Source: Candidatus Woesearchaeota archaeon
Lineage (GTDB): Archaea > Nanobdellota > Nanobdellia > Woesearchaeales > GW2011-AR4
NCBI GenBank assembly: GCA_016185955.1
Contig: JACPMQ010000082.1
Coordinates: 1 to 25,487 of the forward strand
Reading direction: 5' to 3'
Length of the DNA stretch: 25,487 nucleotides
Shown: one piece after another, positions 8,172-14,800 of the stretch
Position numbering within the stretch: position 1 is the stretch's first letter
Layout: each line of letters opens with the position of its first letter
The notes under the pieces: generated by a model
Seen by the model: only the letters and a program-made list of their open reading frames with translations
Databases searched by the model: none
Told to the model about the DNA's origin: nothing
Program-made: the position numbers and the translations under genes

Positions 8172-8894
8172 TTAACCAATTTTATATTTTTTCCATCTTT
8201 TTGTTGACAAGCTCATATCTATTGTTAAAGCTGGGCCTTTATAATCTTCTAAAGTCATTTTCCCAACATTTTTTGAGCCTGCCAATAATGCCAGATCATA
8301 CATGCTGATTCTTTTGTCTCCTGCAATGTGTATAATGCCCCTTTTCTTTTCTTTCCAAACATCATAAATGCCTTTTGCAGCATTATCTGCAAATAAATAA
8401 GTTCCAAACCTGTCAGTAAATGCTTTTGGGTATTTCCATTGCCCCTTAGGCGCAAAATTAGTCCTTATGATGCATGCATTTTCATACTGCCTCATAACTA
8501 TTTCTCCGCAAAGCTTTGTCAGGGAATAGTAATTTTTTGGGGAAGGCGTATCTTCCTCAGTGTAATATTTTTCATTTTCCCCTGCAAAAACGCATGCTGT
8601 TGACATATAAACAAGATAGCAATTGTTATTTAGCTTTTTTAATGCACTAACAATATTCTGGGTTCCTTCAGCATTTACAAGCCATGCCTTTTCTTTATTT
8701 TCATCGCAGTCTCTTATGCCAACAAGGGCTGCTGCATGTATTAAGGTGTCGGGCTTATGCTCTAAAATTGTTTTGTTAACAGCATTTGCATCTGTTATAT
8801 CCATCTCATTGTGAGTTGGAGAAAATGCATGAGGAAACGCCTTTTTTAATGATGCTCCTAATGCTCCGCTGCTGCCGGTTATTAAAATTTTCAT
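8172..8894 (-). CDS. RmlD-like dTDP-4-dehydrorhamnose reductase family SDR
   Basis: The 240-residue extended-SDR protein has the NAD(P)-binding GSSGALG at residues 7-13. It also has IHAAALVGIRDCDENKEKAW (RmlD-type 'AA.t.VD.cE...a..vN' region, partly quoted), YMSTACVFAGE and the catalytic Y123-x3-K127 (YSLTK). These match RmlD, though it is about 50 residues shorter than typical RmlD (around 290), mostly in the substrate domain. The likely role is reduction of a 4-keto nucleotide sugar for the surface glycan. It starts a three-gene minus-strand operon; its own TATA box lies at 8917-8929. No other rhamnose pathway gene is visible here, so the exact substrate is uncertain. Confidence 0.82.
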   Translation of the reverse strand: MKILITGSSGALGASLKKAFPHAFSPTHNEMDITDANAVNKTILEHKPDTLIHAAALVGIRDCDENKEKAWLVNAEGTQNIVSALKKLNNNCYLVYMSTACVFAGENEKYYTEEDTPSPKNYYSLTKLCGEIVMRQYENACIIRTNFAPKGQWKYPKAFTDRFGTYLFADNAAKGIYDVWKEKKRGIIHIAGDKRISMYDLALLAGSKNVGKMTLEDYKGPALTIDMSLSTKRWKKYKIG

Positions 8895-8916
8895 TGCAGT
8901 AAAAGAAAGTTGTATC

Positions 8917-8929
8917 CTATTTAAAATTA
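8917..8929 (-). promoter_or_regulatory. TATA box for the RmlD-like operon
   Basis: CTATTTAAAATTA on the plus strand reads TAATTTTAAATAG on the minus strand, about 27 nt upstream of the ATG at 8894. It lies back to back with the plus-strand TATA box at 8945, forming a divergent promoter pair. Confidence 0.5.
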
Positions 8930-8944
8930 TCTTAAGTAAAAACG

Positions 8945-8952
8945 TTTATAAA
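8945..8952 (+). promoter_or_regulatory. TATA box for the ferredoxin-DUF4346-like gene
   Basis: TTTATAAA lies 38 nt before the ATG at 8990, leaving an estimated leader of about 15 nt. Confidence 0.55.
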
Positions 8953-8989
8953 CCTAATGAGATTCAAATAACCAAAATAATAGATTAAA

Positions 8990-9598
8990 ATGACAAAGTT
9001 AAGAGTTGAATTCGACAAGAAAATATGCGTAGGCAATGGCGTATGCGCAGCTATAGCTCCGCAATATTTTGAGCTTTTGGGGAAAAAAGCCAAACTGCTG
9101 AATTCCAAGCAACTTAGCCAATCAAATAAAAATAGCTGCTTTATTGAAGGGCATTGCGATGAAAACGCAGCAAAACAGCTTATAGAAGCAGCAAGAGGAT
9201 GCCCTGTTAATGCCATAAGGGTTATTGACAAAGAGCAAAATAAGGATATTGTCAGCAATAAGGTTGATGGCAGCAACATAAAAGAAATTTTTGCCGAGTA
9301 TGACGACTTAAAAGAGTTTGTAATTGACAATGCAGGATATTTTCTGATAAGGCTTGACAGAAAAAACCAAAACATCGAAGTGGCATTCTGCAATGAAAAA
9401 AATAAGATTATATTAAAAGTCACGGGCAAAAAGCCTGTAGACATTTATCATGCAATCTTAAGCAAAGAAAAACTAAATATTAGGATGGAGCATGCAGCCT
9501 ATCTTGGAAGGGAGCTTCAAAAAGCTTATATCGCTTTAAAGAACAATCTTGAGTACATACAGGATGATGAATTGGACATAAATAAGAAAACAGGGTAA
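8990..9598 (+). CDS. Ferredoxin domain fused to a DUF4346-like domain
   Basis: Residues 1-80 of this 202-residue protein form a ferredoxin-like domain. It has C13-x5-C19 (CVGNGVC) and, after a loop, the partner RGCPVNAIRV with C70-P. Only these three canonical cysteines are spaced for a cluster, the pattern of 3Fe-4S (or incomplete 4Fe-4S) single-cluster ferredoxins. Residues about 100-195 (NAGYFLIRLDRKNQNIEVAF, KVTGKKPVDIY, EHAAYLGRELQKAYIALK) look like DUF4346, which in archaea is usually the tail of a pterin-binding, dihydropteroate-synthase-like protein. That family assignment is from memory. The biological role is unknown; electron transfer tied to a pterin or one-carbon reaction is inference. 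The gene is monocistronic, and a hairpin follows its stop. Confidence 0.72.
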   Translation: MTKLRVEFDKKICVGNGVCAAIAPQYFELLGKKAKLLNSKQLSQSNKNSCFIEGHCDENAAKQLIEAARGCPVNAIRVIDKEQNKDIVSNKVDGSNIKEIFAEYDDLKEFVIDNAGYFLIRLDRKNQNIEVAFCNEKNKIILKVTGKKPVDIYHAILSKEKLNIRMEHAAYLGRELQKAYIALKNNLEYIQDDELDINKKTG

Positions 9599-9601
9599 AA
9601 G

Positions 9602-9678
9602 AGAGATTGTCGATTAAATGAGCAAAGCCAAAGCGGTGGCTGGTATACCTCACTAAACAAATTTAATCGGCAAACTCT
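9602..9678 (+). repeat. 3' hairpin after the ferredoxin-DUF4346-like gene
   Basis: Positions 9602-9619 pair with 9661-9678 in 16 of 18 positions (one of the two differences is a G-U wobble). The 41-nt loop contains the 16-mer AGCCAAAGCGGTGGCT (9626-9641) shared with the elements at 2152 and 12212. It begins 4 nt after the TAA stop and abuts the target duplication of the next element. Confidence 0.6.
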
Positions 9679-9686
9679 ATAAAAGG

Positions 9687-9894
9687 GGCTCAGTAGAAAT
9701 CCTTAACAAATATAAGTGGCTGCTCCAAAATAAGGGGCGGTGGGCGGGCAGAAGAATGTTAATTGTGCCATCAAAATGGCGTGTATGTGTAAGATATTTT
9801 TATGATAAAAAAGAATCAAGATGCGCCATTTTGCCTGTAGCGCGGCTCTGGAGCAGCCACTTTAGTCTTTGACTTTTAGGATTTCTACTGAGCC
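9687..9894. mobile_element. 208-bp MITE-like element with 17-bp TIRs and 8-bp target duplication
   Basis: GGCTCAGTAGAAATCCT (9687-9703) is repeated inverted and perfectly at 9878-9894. The element is directly flanked by ATAAAAGG on both sides (9679-9686 and 9895-9902), the signature of transposition with an 8-bp target duplication. Nested inside are further perfect stems: 9714-9727 with 9849-9862 (14 bp) and 9772-9781 with 9824-9833 (10 bp). It has no coding capacity and includes a GC-rich patch at 9734-9750. It is unrelated in sequence to the 1/18473/21721/24914 family. It sits immediately upstream of the TATA box of the radical SAM gene. With the hairpin at 9602-9678 it accounts for the whole 341-bp gap between genes. 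Confidence 0.87.
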
Positions 9895-9908
9895 ATAAAA
9901 GGCAAAAA

Positions 9909-9916
9909 TATAAAAA
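9909..9916 (+). promoter_or_regulatory. TATA box for the B12-binding radical SAM gene
   Basis: TATAAAAA is centred about 27 nt before the ATG at 9940, implying a leaderless transcript. It lies 7 bp beyond the target duplication of the 208-bp element. Confidence 0.55.
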
Positions 9917-9939
9917 CAAACAAATCTTAGTCTAAATTT

Positions 9940-11421
9940 ATGATAAACAAGATTTTTTTTATTAACCCGTATCCGCATTATGCCAGAGGCACAAATGAAG
10001 CTACAGTTTACCCTCCGTTAGGCATTGCATACCTTGCAGGAATGCTGGAAAAGCACGGTTATGAATGCAAGATAATTGATGCAAACATACTGCGCATGCA
10101 TAATGATGACGTCCTTAAAATTATTGAGCAAGAAGATCCTGATGTTGTTTGCATTTCCATTAATGTTTCCACTGCAATAGCCGGAAATTCACTAGCTCGC
10201 GAGGTAAAAGAAAGATTTAATAAAAAAGTGATTATGGGGGGTGTACAAGCATCTTCTGTAACAGAAAGGACTTTAAAAAATTCATTGGCCGACGCTGTTA
10301 TCATAGGAGAAAGCGAGCAAACAATCCTTGAATTGGTTAAAAATGACTGCAGTCCTAATGGAATTTTAGGGCTTGCATATTTGGAAAATGACAATGTTGT
10401 TTATACAGGAAAAAGGGCTCTTATAGAAAATCTTGATGAGCTTCCATGGCCTGCTTACCATCTCTTACCGCAATTAAAGCTCTACAAATGCAGAGCAAGA
10501 AAATTTCCAGTTGCTCCCATTTTTACCACAAGAGGATGCCCATATCAATGCATTTTCTGCAGCTCAAGCTCAAAGAAAAGCGTTTTTGGGCCGCGCTTCA
10601 GAGTCAGAAGCCCGGAAAATGTTGTTGCTGAAATAGAATATCTTGCAGAAGAGTTTGGCGTAAAGCAAGTTGACATTTTAGACGATAATTTTACTTTGGA
10701 CATGAAGCGCGCTGAAAAGATATGCAATATACTAATAGAAAGAAAAAACAAGGTTTTGATTAATCTGCAAAATGGGGTTAGGGCAGACCGCTTGACAAGA
10801 GAGCTTGTCTTTAAGCTTAAAAAGGCAGGAGTCTTTAAAGCAGGCATTGGAATTGAATCCGGAGATCAGCAAATATTAAAGATTGCAAAAAAAGCGCTTG
10901 ACTTAAACCAAGTAAGAAATGCAATAAAATGGTTCAGGGAAGCCGGCATAGTTGTATACGGCTTTTTTATTTTTGGGCTTCCTGGAGAAAATGAGGAGAC
11001 TATGCAAAGGACAATAGATTTTGCAATTGAATCTAATCCGCATATTGCAAATTTTAATGGATGCTTGCCATTGCCCGGCACAGAGATGTATGATATTGTT
11101 GAAAAAGAAGGCAAGTTCCTTAATCCAATAATTGACGGGGTAGAAGTTGGTTACCAAGCAGGAACATACCTATACCAAATAGGAGACGTAAACCCTGCTT
11201 TAATAAACAAATATCTTAAGAAAGCTTTCCGGGAATTCTATTTCAGGCCGTCAAAAATTATTGAAATAGCAAAAATTTCGCTTTCTCCTGGAGAAATTAA
11301 ATGGACATTTAAGGCAGGCTATCTTATAGTAAAAAACCTCCTGGCAAAAAAATCTGAAAATAAAGGCATATTTTCCAAATATTTTGGAGCATTGTTCAAA
11401 AAGACAAAAGTCGTGGCTTAA
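9940..11421 (+). CDS. B12-binding domain radical SAM protein (BchE/P-methylase-like class B)
   Basis: Residues 1-140 of this 493-residue protein form a cobalamin-binding Rossmann domain (YPPLGIAYLAGMLEKHGYEC, DPDVVCISINVS, IMGGVQAS, VIIGESEQTILEL). Residues 185-400 are a radical SAM barrel with C200-x3-C204-x2-C207 (GCPYQCIFC), LDDNFTLD, and GIESGDQQILKIAKK (key GIESGD). The usual GGxHA signature of the family reads GGVQA, losing the histidine. The C-terminal 90 residues are helical and basic. Members of this class methylate or rearrange unactivated carbons on diverse substrates; the substrate here is not readable. Its setting in a glycan locus suggests a lipid or sugar target. It converges with the 11418-12119 gene with a 4-nt overlap of stop codons. 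Confidence 0.9.
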   Translation: MINKIFFINPYPHYARGTNEATVYPPLGIAYLAGMLEKHGYECKIIDANILRMHNDDVLKIIEQEDPDVVCISINVSTAIAGNSLAREVKERFNKKVIMGGVQASSVTERTLKNSLADAVIIGESEQTILELVKNDCSPNGILGLAYLENDNVVYTGKRALIENLDELPWPAYHLLPQLKLYKCRARKFPVAPIFTTRGCPYQCIFCSSSSKKSVFGPRFRVRSPENVVAEIEYLAEEFGVKQVDILDDNFTLDMKRAEKICNILIERKNKVLINLQNGVRADRLTRELVFKLKKAGVFKAGIGIESGDQQILKIAKKALDLNQVRNAIKWFREAGIVVYGFFIFGLPGENEETMQRTIDFAIESNPHIANFNGCLPLPGTEMYDIVEKEGKFLNPIIDGVEVGYQAGTYLYQIGDVNPALINKYLKKAFREFYFRPSKIIEIAKISLSPGEIKWTFKAGYLIVKNLLAKKSENKGIFSKYFGALFKKTKVVA

Positions 11422-12119
11422 TAATTTTTTTTTAAGCCTCTAATAAGCATCTTGAGCATCTTATAGCCATGCCTGAATGTTTTCATTTTTGAAACACCGG
11501 CAATTCTGGGCTTATAGTGTATTGGGATTTCTTCTATTTTCATGCCAAATCTTTTTGCCTTTATCAAAAGCTCAAAGTCAGGCCAGCTATCTTCTTTTAA
11601 CTTTCCAAGAAAAGGCTTTATCTTAAAGGCTTTAAAGCCGCATAAAGAGTCTGTAAGCTTTTTCCCTGCAATCATAGAAACAAGCAATGCAAATATTTTA
11701 TTTCCAGGAATATGCAGCAGTTTCATAGCGCCTTTTTCCATAGGATAAATTAATCTGCTTCCATTCACAAAATCAGCATTTCCGTCAAAAATAGGCTTTA
11801 CAACAAGAGGGATTTCCTCTGGCTGGGTTGCCATGTCAGCATCAAGGATTATAGCAACATCTCCTTTTGCATTTTCCATTCCCTTTCTTATTGCATACCC
11901 TTTGCCATGATTTGGCTTATAGCTAACTACTTTAAGGTTCGGATTATTGCGCTTTGCATATCTTGCTATTTTTGCTGTGTCATCTTTGCTTCCGTCATCA
12001 ATAACTATTACCTCATATTTCCATGGCATGCTTGGTATTCTTTTAATGCATTCTGCTATATTATCTTCTTCATTATAGCAAGGAATTAATACAGACAACG
12101 ATTTTGGCTTAGCATTCAT
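11418..12119 (-). CDS. Dolichol-phosphate mannosyltransferase-like GT2
   Basis: The 233-residue protein has the DPM-type GT2 motifs LIPCYNEEDNIAECI, VIDDGSKDDT, GKGYAIRKGMENAKGDV, ILDADMATQPEE (DxD), VNGSRLIYP and DSLCGFKAFK. It then has the acceptor-side HYKPRIAGVSKMKTFRHGY. There is no C-terminal membrane anchor. It is predicted to make a polyprenyl-phosphate sugar. It is transcribed alone from a TATA box at 12161-12171. It resembles the other DPM-like enzymes here but is clearly diverged from each, so it may use a different sugar. Confidence 0.9.
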   Translation of the reverse strand: MNAKPKSLSVLIPCYNEEDNIAECIKRIPSMPWKYEVIVIDDGSKDDTAKIARYAKRNNPNLKVVSYKPNHGKGYAIRKGMENAKGDVAIILDADMATQPEEIPLVVKPIFDGNADFVNGSRLIYPMEKGAMKLLHIPGNKIFALLVSMIAGKKLTDSLCGFKAFKIKPFLGKLKEDSWPDFELLIKAKRFGMKIEEIPIHYKPRIAGVSKMKTFRHGYKMLKMLIRGLKKNY

Positions 12120-12160
12120 CTTCTATTCCAATAACTAATGCAATTCCATAGTTTTTAATT

Positions 12161-12171
12161 CTTTTATAAAG
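12161..12171 (-). promoter_or_regulatory. TATA box for the 11418-12119 gene
   Basis: On the minus strand CTTTATAAAAG lies about 46 nt upstream of the ATG at 12119, leaving a short leader of roughly 20 nt. Confidence 0.5.
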
Positions 12172-12211
12172 ATTATGAATCATTCAGTATCTACGCAAGT
12201 AAATTAAAATA

Positions 12212-12339
12212 AGCCAAAGCGGTGGCTCGGCTCACGTCGGATTTTTCCACACTTTGTATGGAAAAATCCGCCCTTCGCCATGCCGCCACTGGCATTTGAT
12301 GTGTAAAAATTCCGCTGTTCGCAACAGCGGAATTTTTAC
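12212..12339. repeat. Composite hairpin repeat sharing 16-mer and arm with 2152-2295
   Basis: It starts with AGCCAAAGCGGTGGCT (12212-12227), identical to the end of the element at 2152. It then has a 12-bp hairpin (CGGATTTTTCCA, 12238-12249, with 12259-12270) and a perfect 17-bp hairpin (12303-12319 with 12323-12339). The second 5' arm, GTAAAAATTCCGCTGTT, is the same as at 2169-2185. A matching right end is not clear; GCCGCCACT at 12282 may be a decayed one. This and copy E explain 12212-12409 of the 477-bp gap. The rest (12410-12560) holds no gene I can support. Confidence 0.65.
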
Positions 12340-12340
12340 G

Positions 12341-12409
12341 GCTCCGCGCAAAGCACGAATAAGAATTCGCAAAAACCCTGCTTCTCGGACAAATCTATGT
12401 TAGCAGATA
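12341..12409 (+). repeat. MITE-like element fragment E (right end, long form)
   Basis: GGCTCCGCGCAAAGCACGAA, then TTCGCAAAAACCC, TCGGACAAA and TGTTAGCAG match in order the right half and outer arm of copy D (25047-25114). The left half is missing and replaced by the hairpin repeat ending at 12339, so this is a truncated copy. Confidence 0.7.
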
Positions 12410-12563
12410 CCTCTACGATAATTAAAATGATGTTTAATGGTTGATGCTCAATAATCCCATGGGCTACTAACGGATAGGGAACAATCTTAAACTAAAGACC
12501 ACCAATCGTAGAACTTATGGGATTTTAGCGTATTAAAAAATACCCCTCTATGTTTGCACAGCA

Positions 12564-12574
12564 ATATTTAAATA
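12564..12574 (+). promoter_or_regulatory. TATA box for the 12597 GT2 operon
   Basis: ATATTTAAATA is centred about 28 nt before the ATG at 12597, predicting a leaderless message. Confidence 0.6.
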
Positions 12575-12596
12575 AACGCCCATTAGCCTAAATTTT

Positions 12597-13292
12597 ATGA
12601 AGTTGTCTATAATAATTCCTGCATACAACGAAAAAAACAACATACTTGATGTAATCAGTAAAGTAAAAAATGCTCCTTTGGAAAATGTGGAAAAGGAAAT
12701 AATAGTAGTGGATGATGCCTCTAAAGATGGAACTATAAACATATTAAAAAAAATCAATGACATTTCTATCAAGATGCTTTTTCATCACGAAAATCAAGGC
12801 AAAGGAGGAGCAATAAGAACAGGATTAAAGCATGCTACTGGAGAAATAATTTTGATACAGGATGCTGATCTTGAATATAACCCCGCTGAATACAAGAAAC
12901 TGCTTAATCCAATATTAAAAGGTAAAGCTAAAGTCGTATATGGCTCACGATTAGATGCAATCAAAAAAAATCTTAAAAACATGTATAAGCTCCATTATTT
13001 TGGAAACCGCTTTCTGACTTTTATCACAAACATGCTTTACGGAGCAAAGATAACCGATATGGAAACCGGCTACAAAGTGTTCAGCAAAGAAGTCCTAAAA
13101 AAAATTAATTTAAGGGCAAAGCGATTTGATTTTGAGCCGGAAATAACTGCAAAAATACTTAAAAACGGCTATCAAATAAAAGAAGTGCAAATCAGCTTTG
13201 CAGGCAGAAAGTTCAGTGAAGGCAAAAAAATAACGTGGAGAGATGGCATAAAGGCGCTTTATTATTTGGTTAAGTACAGGCTTATGGATTGA
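12597..13292 (+). CDS. Dolichol-phosphate mannosyltransferase-like GT2
   Basis: The 231-residue enzyme carries LSIIIPAYNEKNNILDVI, VVDDASKDGT, QGKGGAIRTGLKHATGE, IQDADLEYNP (DxD), VVYGSRLD, DMETGYKVFSKEVL and FDFEPEITAKILKNGY. These are the conserved set for polyprenyl-phosphate glucosyl/mannosyltransferases. It has no membrane segments at the C-terminus. It opens the plus-strand run 12597-20647, four bases ahead of another GT2. It is predicted to supply a lipid-linked sugar to one of the GT-C proteins downstream. Confidence 0.9.
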   Translation: MKLSIIIPAYNEKNNILDVISKVKNAPLENVEKEIIVVDDASKDGTINILKKINDISIKMLFHHENQGKGGAIRTGLKHATGEIILIQDADLEYNPAEYKKLLNPILKGKAKVVYGSRLDAIKKNLKNMYKLHYFGNRFLTFITNMLYGAKITDMETGYKVFSKEVLKKINLRAKRFDFEPEITAKILKNGYQIKEVQISFAGRKFSEGKKITWRDGIKALYYLVKYRLMD

Positions 13293-13296
13293 TAAA

Positions 13297-14025
13297 ATGC
13301 AAAAACCCGATATCACGATGTTTTTTCCTGCGTATAATGAAGAGGAAAATATCAAAAAGATAATAGCTTCGGCATTAAAAGTGCTGAAACATGCTGCAAA
13401 TAAATATGAAGTGCTTGTTGTGGTTTATGAAGGCTCAACTGACAAAACAATTGAAATTGTTAAAGAATTTGAAAAGAAAAACAAGAATGTCAAGCTTTTA
13501 GTGCAGCCTAAAGGCAAAAAAGGCATTGGCTATGCAAAAATAATGGGCTTCAAAAATGCAAAATACCCTCATATTTTTTATGCGGACTCTGACAACCAGT
13601 TTAATCTGGAAGAATTCAAAAAATTTTTGCCATACATTGGCAAATATGACCTAATTGCAGGCTATAGAATCAAAAGGCACGACCCTAAAACAAGGATTAT
13701 CATATCAAATATCTACAATATGATGATGCGCATGCTTATGGGAGTAAAAGAGCGCGACCTTGACTGCGCATTCAGATTAGTGAGCAAAAATGTTATAAAC
13801 AGCATAAACTTAAAATGCCATACAGGGGTTGCAACAACTGAAATATTGGCTAAAGCAAGAAAAAATGGCTTCAAAATCAAAGAAATTGGCGTGAATCATT
13901 ATCCAAGAATTTATGGCAAGCCTGTTTTTGAGTGGGAGATAGGATTAAATTTGCCAAAGCCTAAGGTTGTCTTGGACATATTAAAAGAAACAATAAAGTT
14001 ATGGATTGACATTTACATGAGGTAA
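13297..14025 (+). CDS. DPM-like GT2 with altered nucleotide-binding motif
   Basis: The 242-residue protein has FFPAYNEEENIKKII, GIGYAKIMGFKNAK, YADSDNQFNLEEFKKFLPYI (DxD kept as ADSD), AGYRIKRHDPKTR and DLDCAFRLVSKNVI, the general DPM-like plan. The usual VVDDGSTD motif reads VVYEGSTD, so the aspartate that normally contacts the uracil or ribose region is replaced by Tyr-Glu. It starts 4 nt after the previous GT2 and is followed 2 nt later by the zinc-ribbon ORF. It may use an unusual donor or be catalytically altered; the DxD is intact, so complete loss of activity is not implied. Confidence 0.85.
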   Translation: MQKPDITMFFPAYNEEENIKKIIASALKVLKHAANKYEVLVVVYEGSTDKTIEIVKEFEKKNKNVKLLVQPKGKKGIGYAKIMGFKNAKYPHIFYADSDNQFNLEEFKKFLPYIGKYDLIAGYRIKRHDPKTRIIISNIYNMMMRMLMGVKERDLDCAFRLVSKNVINSINLKCHTGVATTEILAKARKNGFKIKEIGVNHYPRIYGKPVFEWEIGLNLPKPKVVLDILKETIKLWIDIYMR

Positions 14026-14027
14026 AG

Positions 14028-14201
14028 ATGGCAGCTATAATCTGGCACATAAAAAATTTTTTTTCGCTTTTATGGAACGTGCATATATTGCATAGATGCC
14101 CAAAGTGCGGCAAAAAAACAATAGAGACGCATTATCCGGAAGAGCTTATCCAAAAATCCAAATGCATTGACAAAAAATGCGGCTGGGGATGGGCTAAATG
14201 A
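14028..14201 (+). CDS. 57-residue zinc-ribbon protein
   Basis: This short ORF encodes a hydrophobic or aromatic N-terminus (residues 3-20, IIWHIKNFFSLLWNVHI) and then a zinc ribbon with C24-x2-C27 (CPKC) and C46-x4-C51 (CIDKKC). It ends in GWGWAK. It begins 2 nt after the preceding GT2 and its stop overlaps the next start (ATGA). The coupled arrangement in a glycan operon supports a real gene. No family is recognised. The N-terminal aromatic helix could bind a membrane or a partner enzyme. Confidence 0.72.
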   Translation: MAAIIWHIKNFFSLLWNVHILHRCPKCGKKTIETHYPEELIQKSKCIDKKCGWGWAK

Positions 14202-14758
14202 GCCTATTTCAAAAAATCATAAAGCCATTGCTTTTAACAAAAGCCAGAAAAATAAATGAAGCATGCGGCAAATATGTTAAAGGCAAAGTCATTGATATTG
14301 GCGCTGGCAGATGCTACATAGCAAAAGAGCTTAAGGAAAAAAACAATGTTAAAGTAACGTGCATAGACATTGATGATTTAAATTTAACAGAGCTTAAATT
14401 AATAAAATATGGCGGCAAAAATATTCCGTTTAAGGACAATGAGTTTGACACGGCATTGCTTGCCTATGTCCTGCATCACTGCGAAAACCAACTTCAAGTG
14501 CTAAAGGAAGCAAAAAGGGTGTGCAAAGGCAACATTATAATTTTTGAAGACGCAAAAATATCATTCATAACAAAGACAATGGATTTTATTTTTAATGCAC
14601 TGCATAATGTTAAAGCCCCATTGCTTTTCCGCAATGAAGAGGAATGGATAGAAATTTTTAATAATCTTGGATTAAAAACCATAACAATAAGAAGGCACGT
14701 TGAAAAAGAGTGGTTTTACCCATTTGTCGAGCATACAATGTTTGTGGTAAAAAAATAA
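14198..14758 (+). CDS. SAM-dependent methyltransferase (class I)
   Basis: The 186-residue protein has GKVIDIGAGRCYIAKELKE (motif I), VTCIDIDD (motif II acidic residue), PFKDNEFDTALLAYVLHHCE (motif IV, Methyltransf_11 type) and RVCKGNIIIFED. The tail WFYPFVEHTMFVVKK is a normal last strand. The substrate is unknown. It is coupled to the zinc-ribbon ORF by an ATGA overlap and lies just upstream of the 2-epimerase-like gene, so a glycan or lipid-linked intermediate is the likely target. Confidence 0.86.
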   Translation: MSLFQKIIKPLLLTKARKINEACGKYVKGKVIDIGAGRCYIAKELKEKNNVKVTCIDIDDLNLTELKLIKYGGKNIPFKDNEFDTALLAYVLHHCENQLQVLKEAKRVCKGNIIIFEDAKISFITKTMDFIFNALHNVKAPLLFRNEEEWIEIFNNLGLKTITIRRHVEKEWFYPFVEHTMFVVKK

Positions 14759-14780
14759 GAATAAAAATAAGAATAAAAAT
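14757..14780 (+). repeat. Tandem 12-mer, two units
   Basis: AAGAATAAAAAT occurs twice back to back, followed by a partial third unit (AAGAA), in the 42-bp gap between the methyltransferase and the epimerase-like gene. It begins in the methyltransferase stop codon. Probably simple AT slippage. Confidence 0.7.
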
Positions 14781-14800
14781 AAGAAACAAAGTGACGCAAT

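Noticed and set aside
9687..9894. Structured region considered as SRP (7S) RNA or another known ncRNA
   Set aside because: It lacks the SRP helix 8 motif (GGAAGG...AGCA type) and has perfect terminal repeats with a target duplication, which fit a mobile element.
12412..12524. Interleaved pairings TCTACGAT/ATCGTAGA and TAATCCCAT/ATGGGATT that would make a pseudoknot
   Set aside because: Only 8-9 bp each with a wide AT-rich loop and no second copy for support; could be chance.
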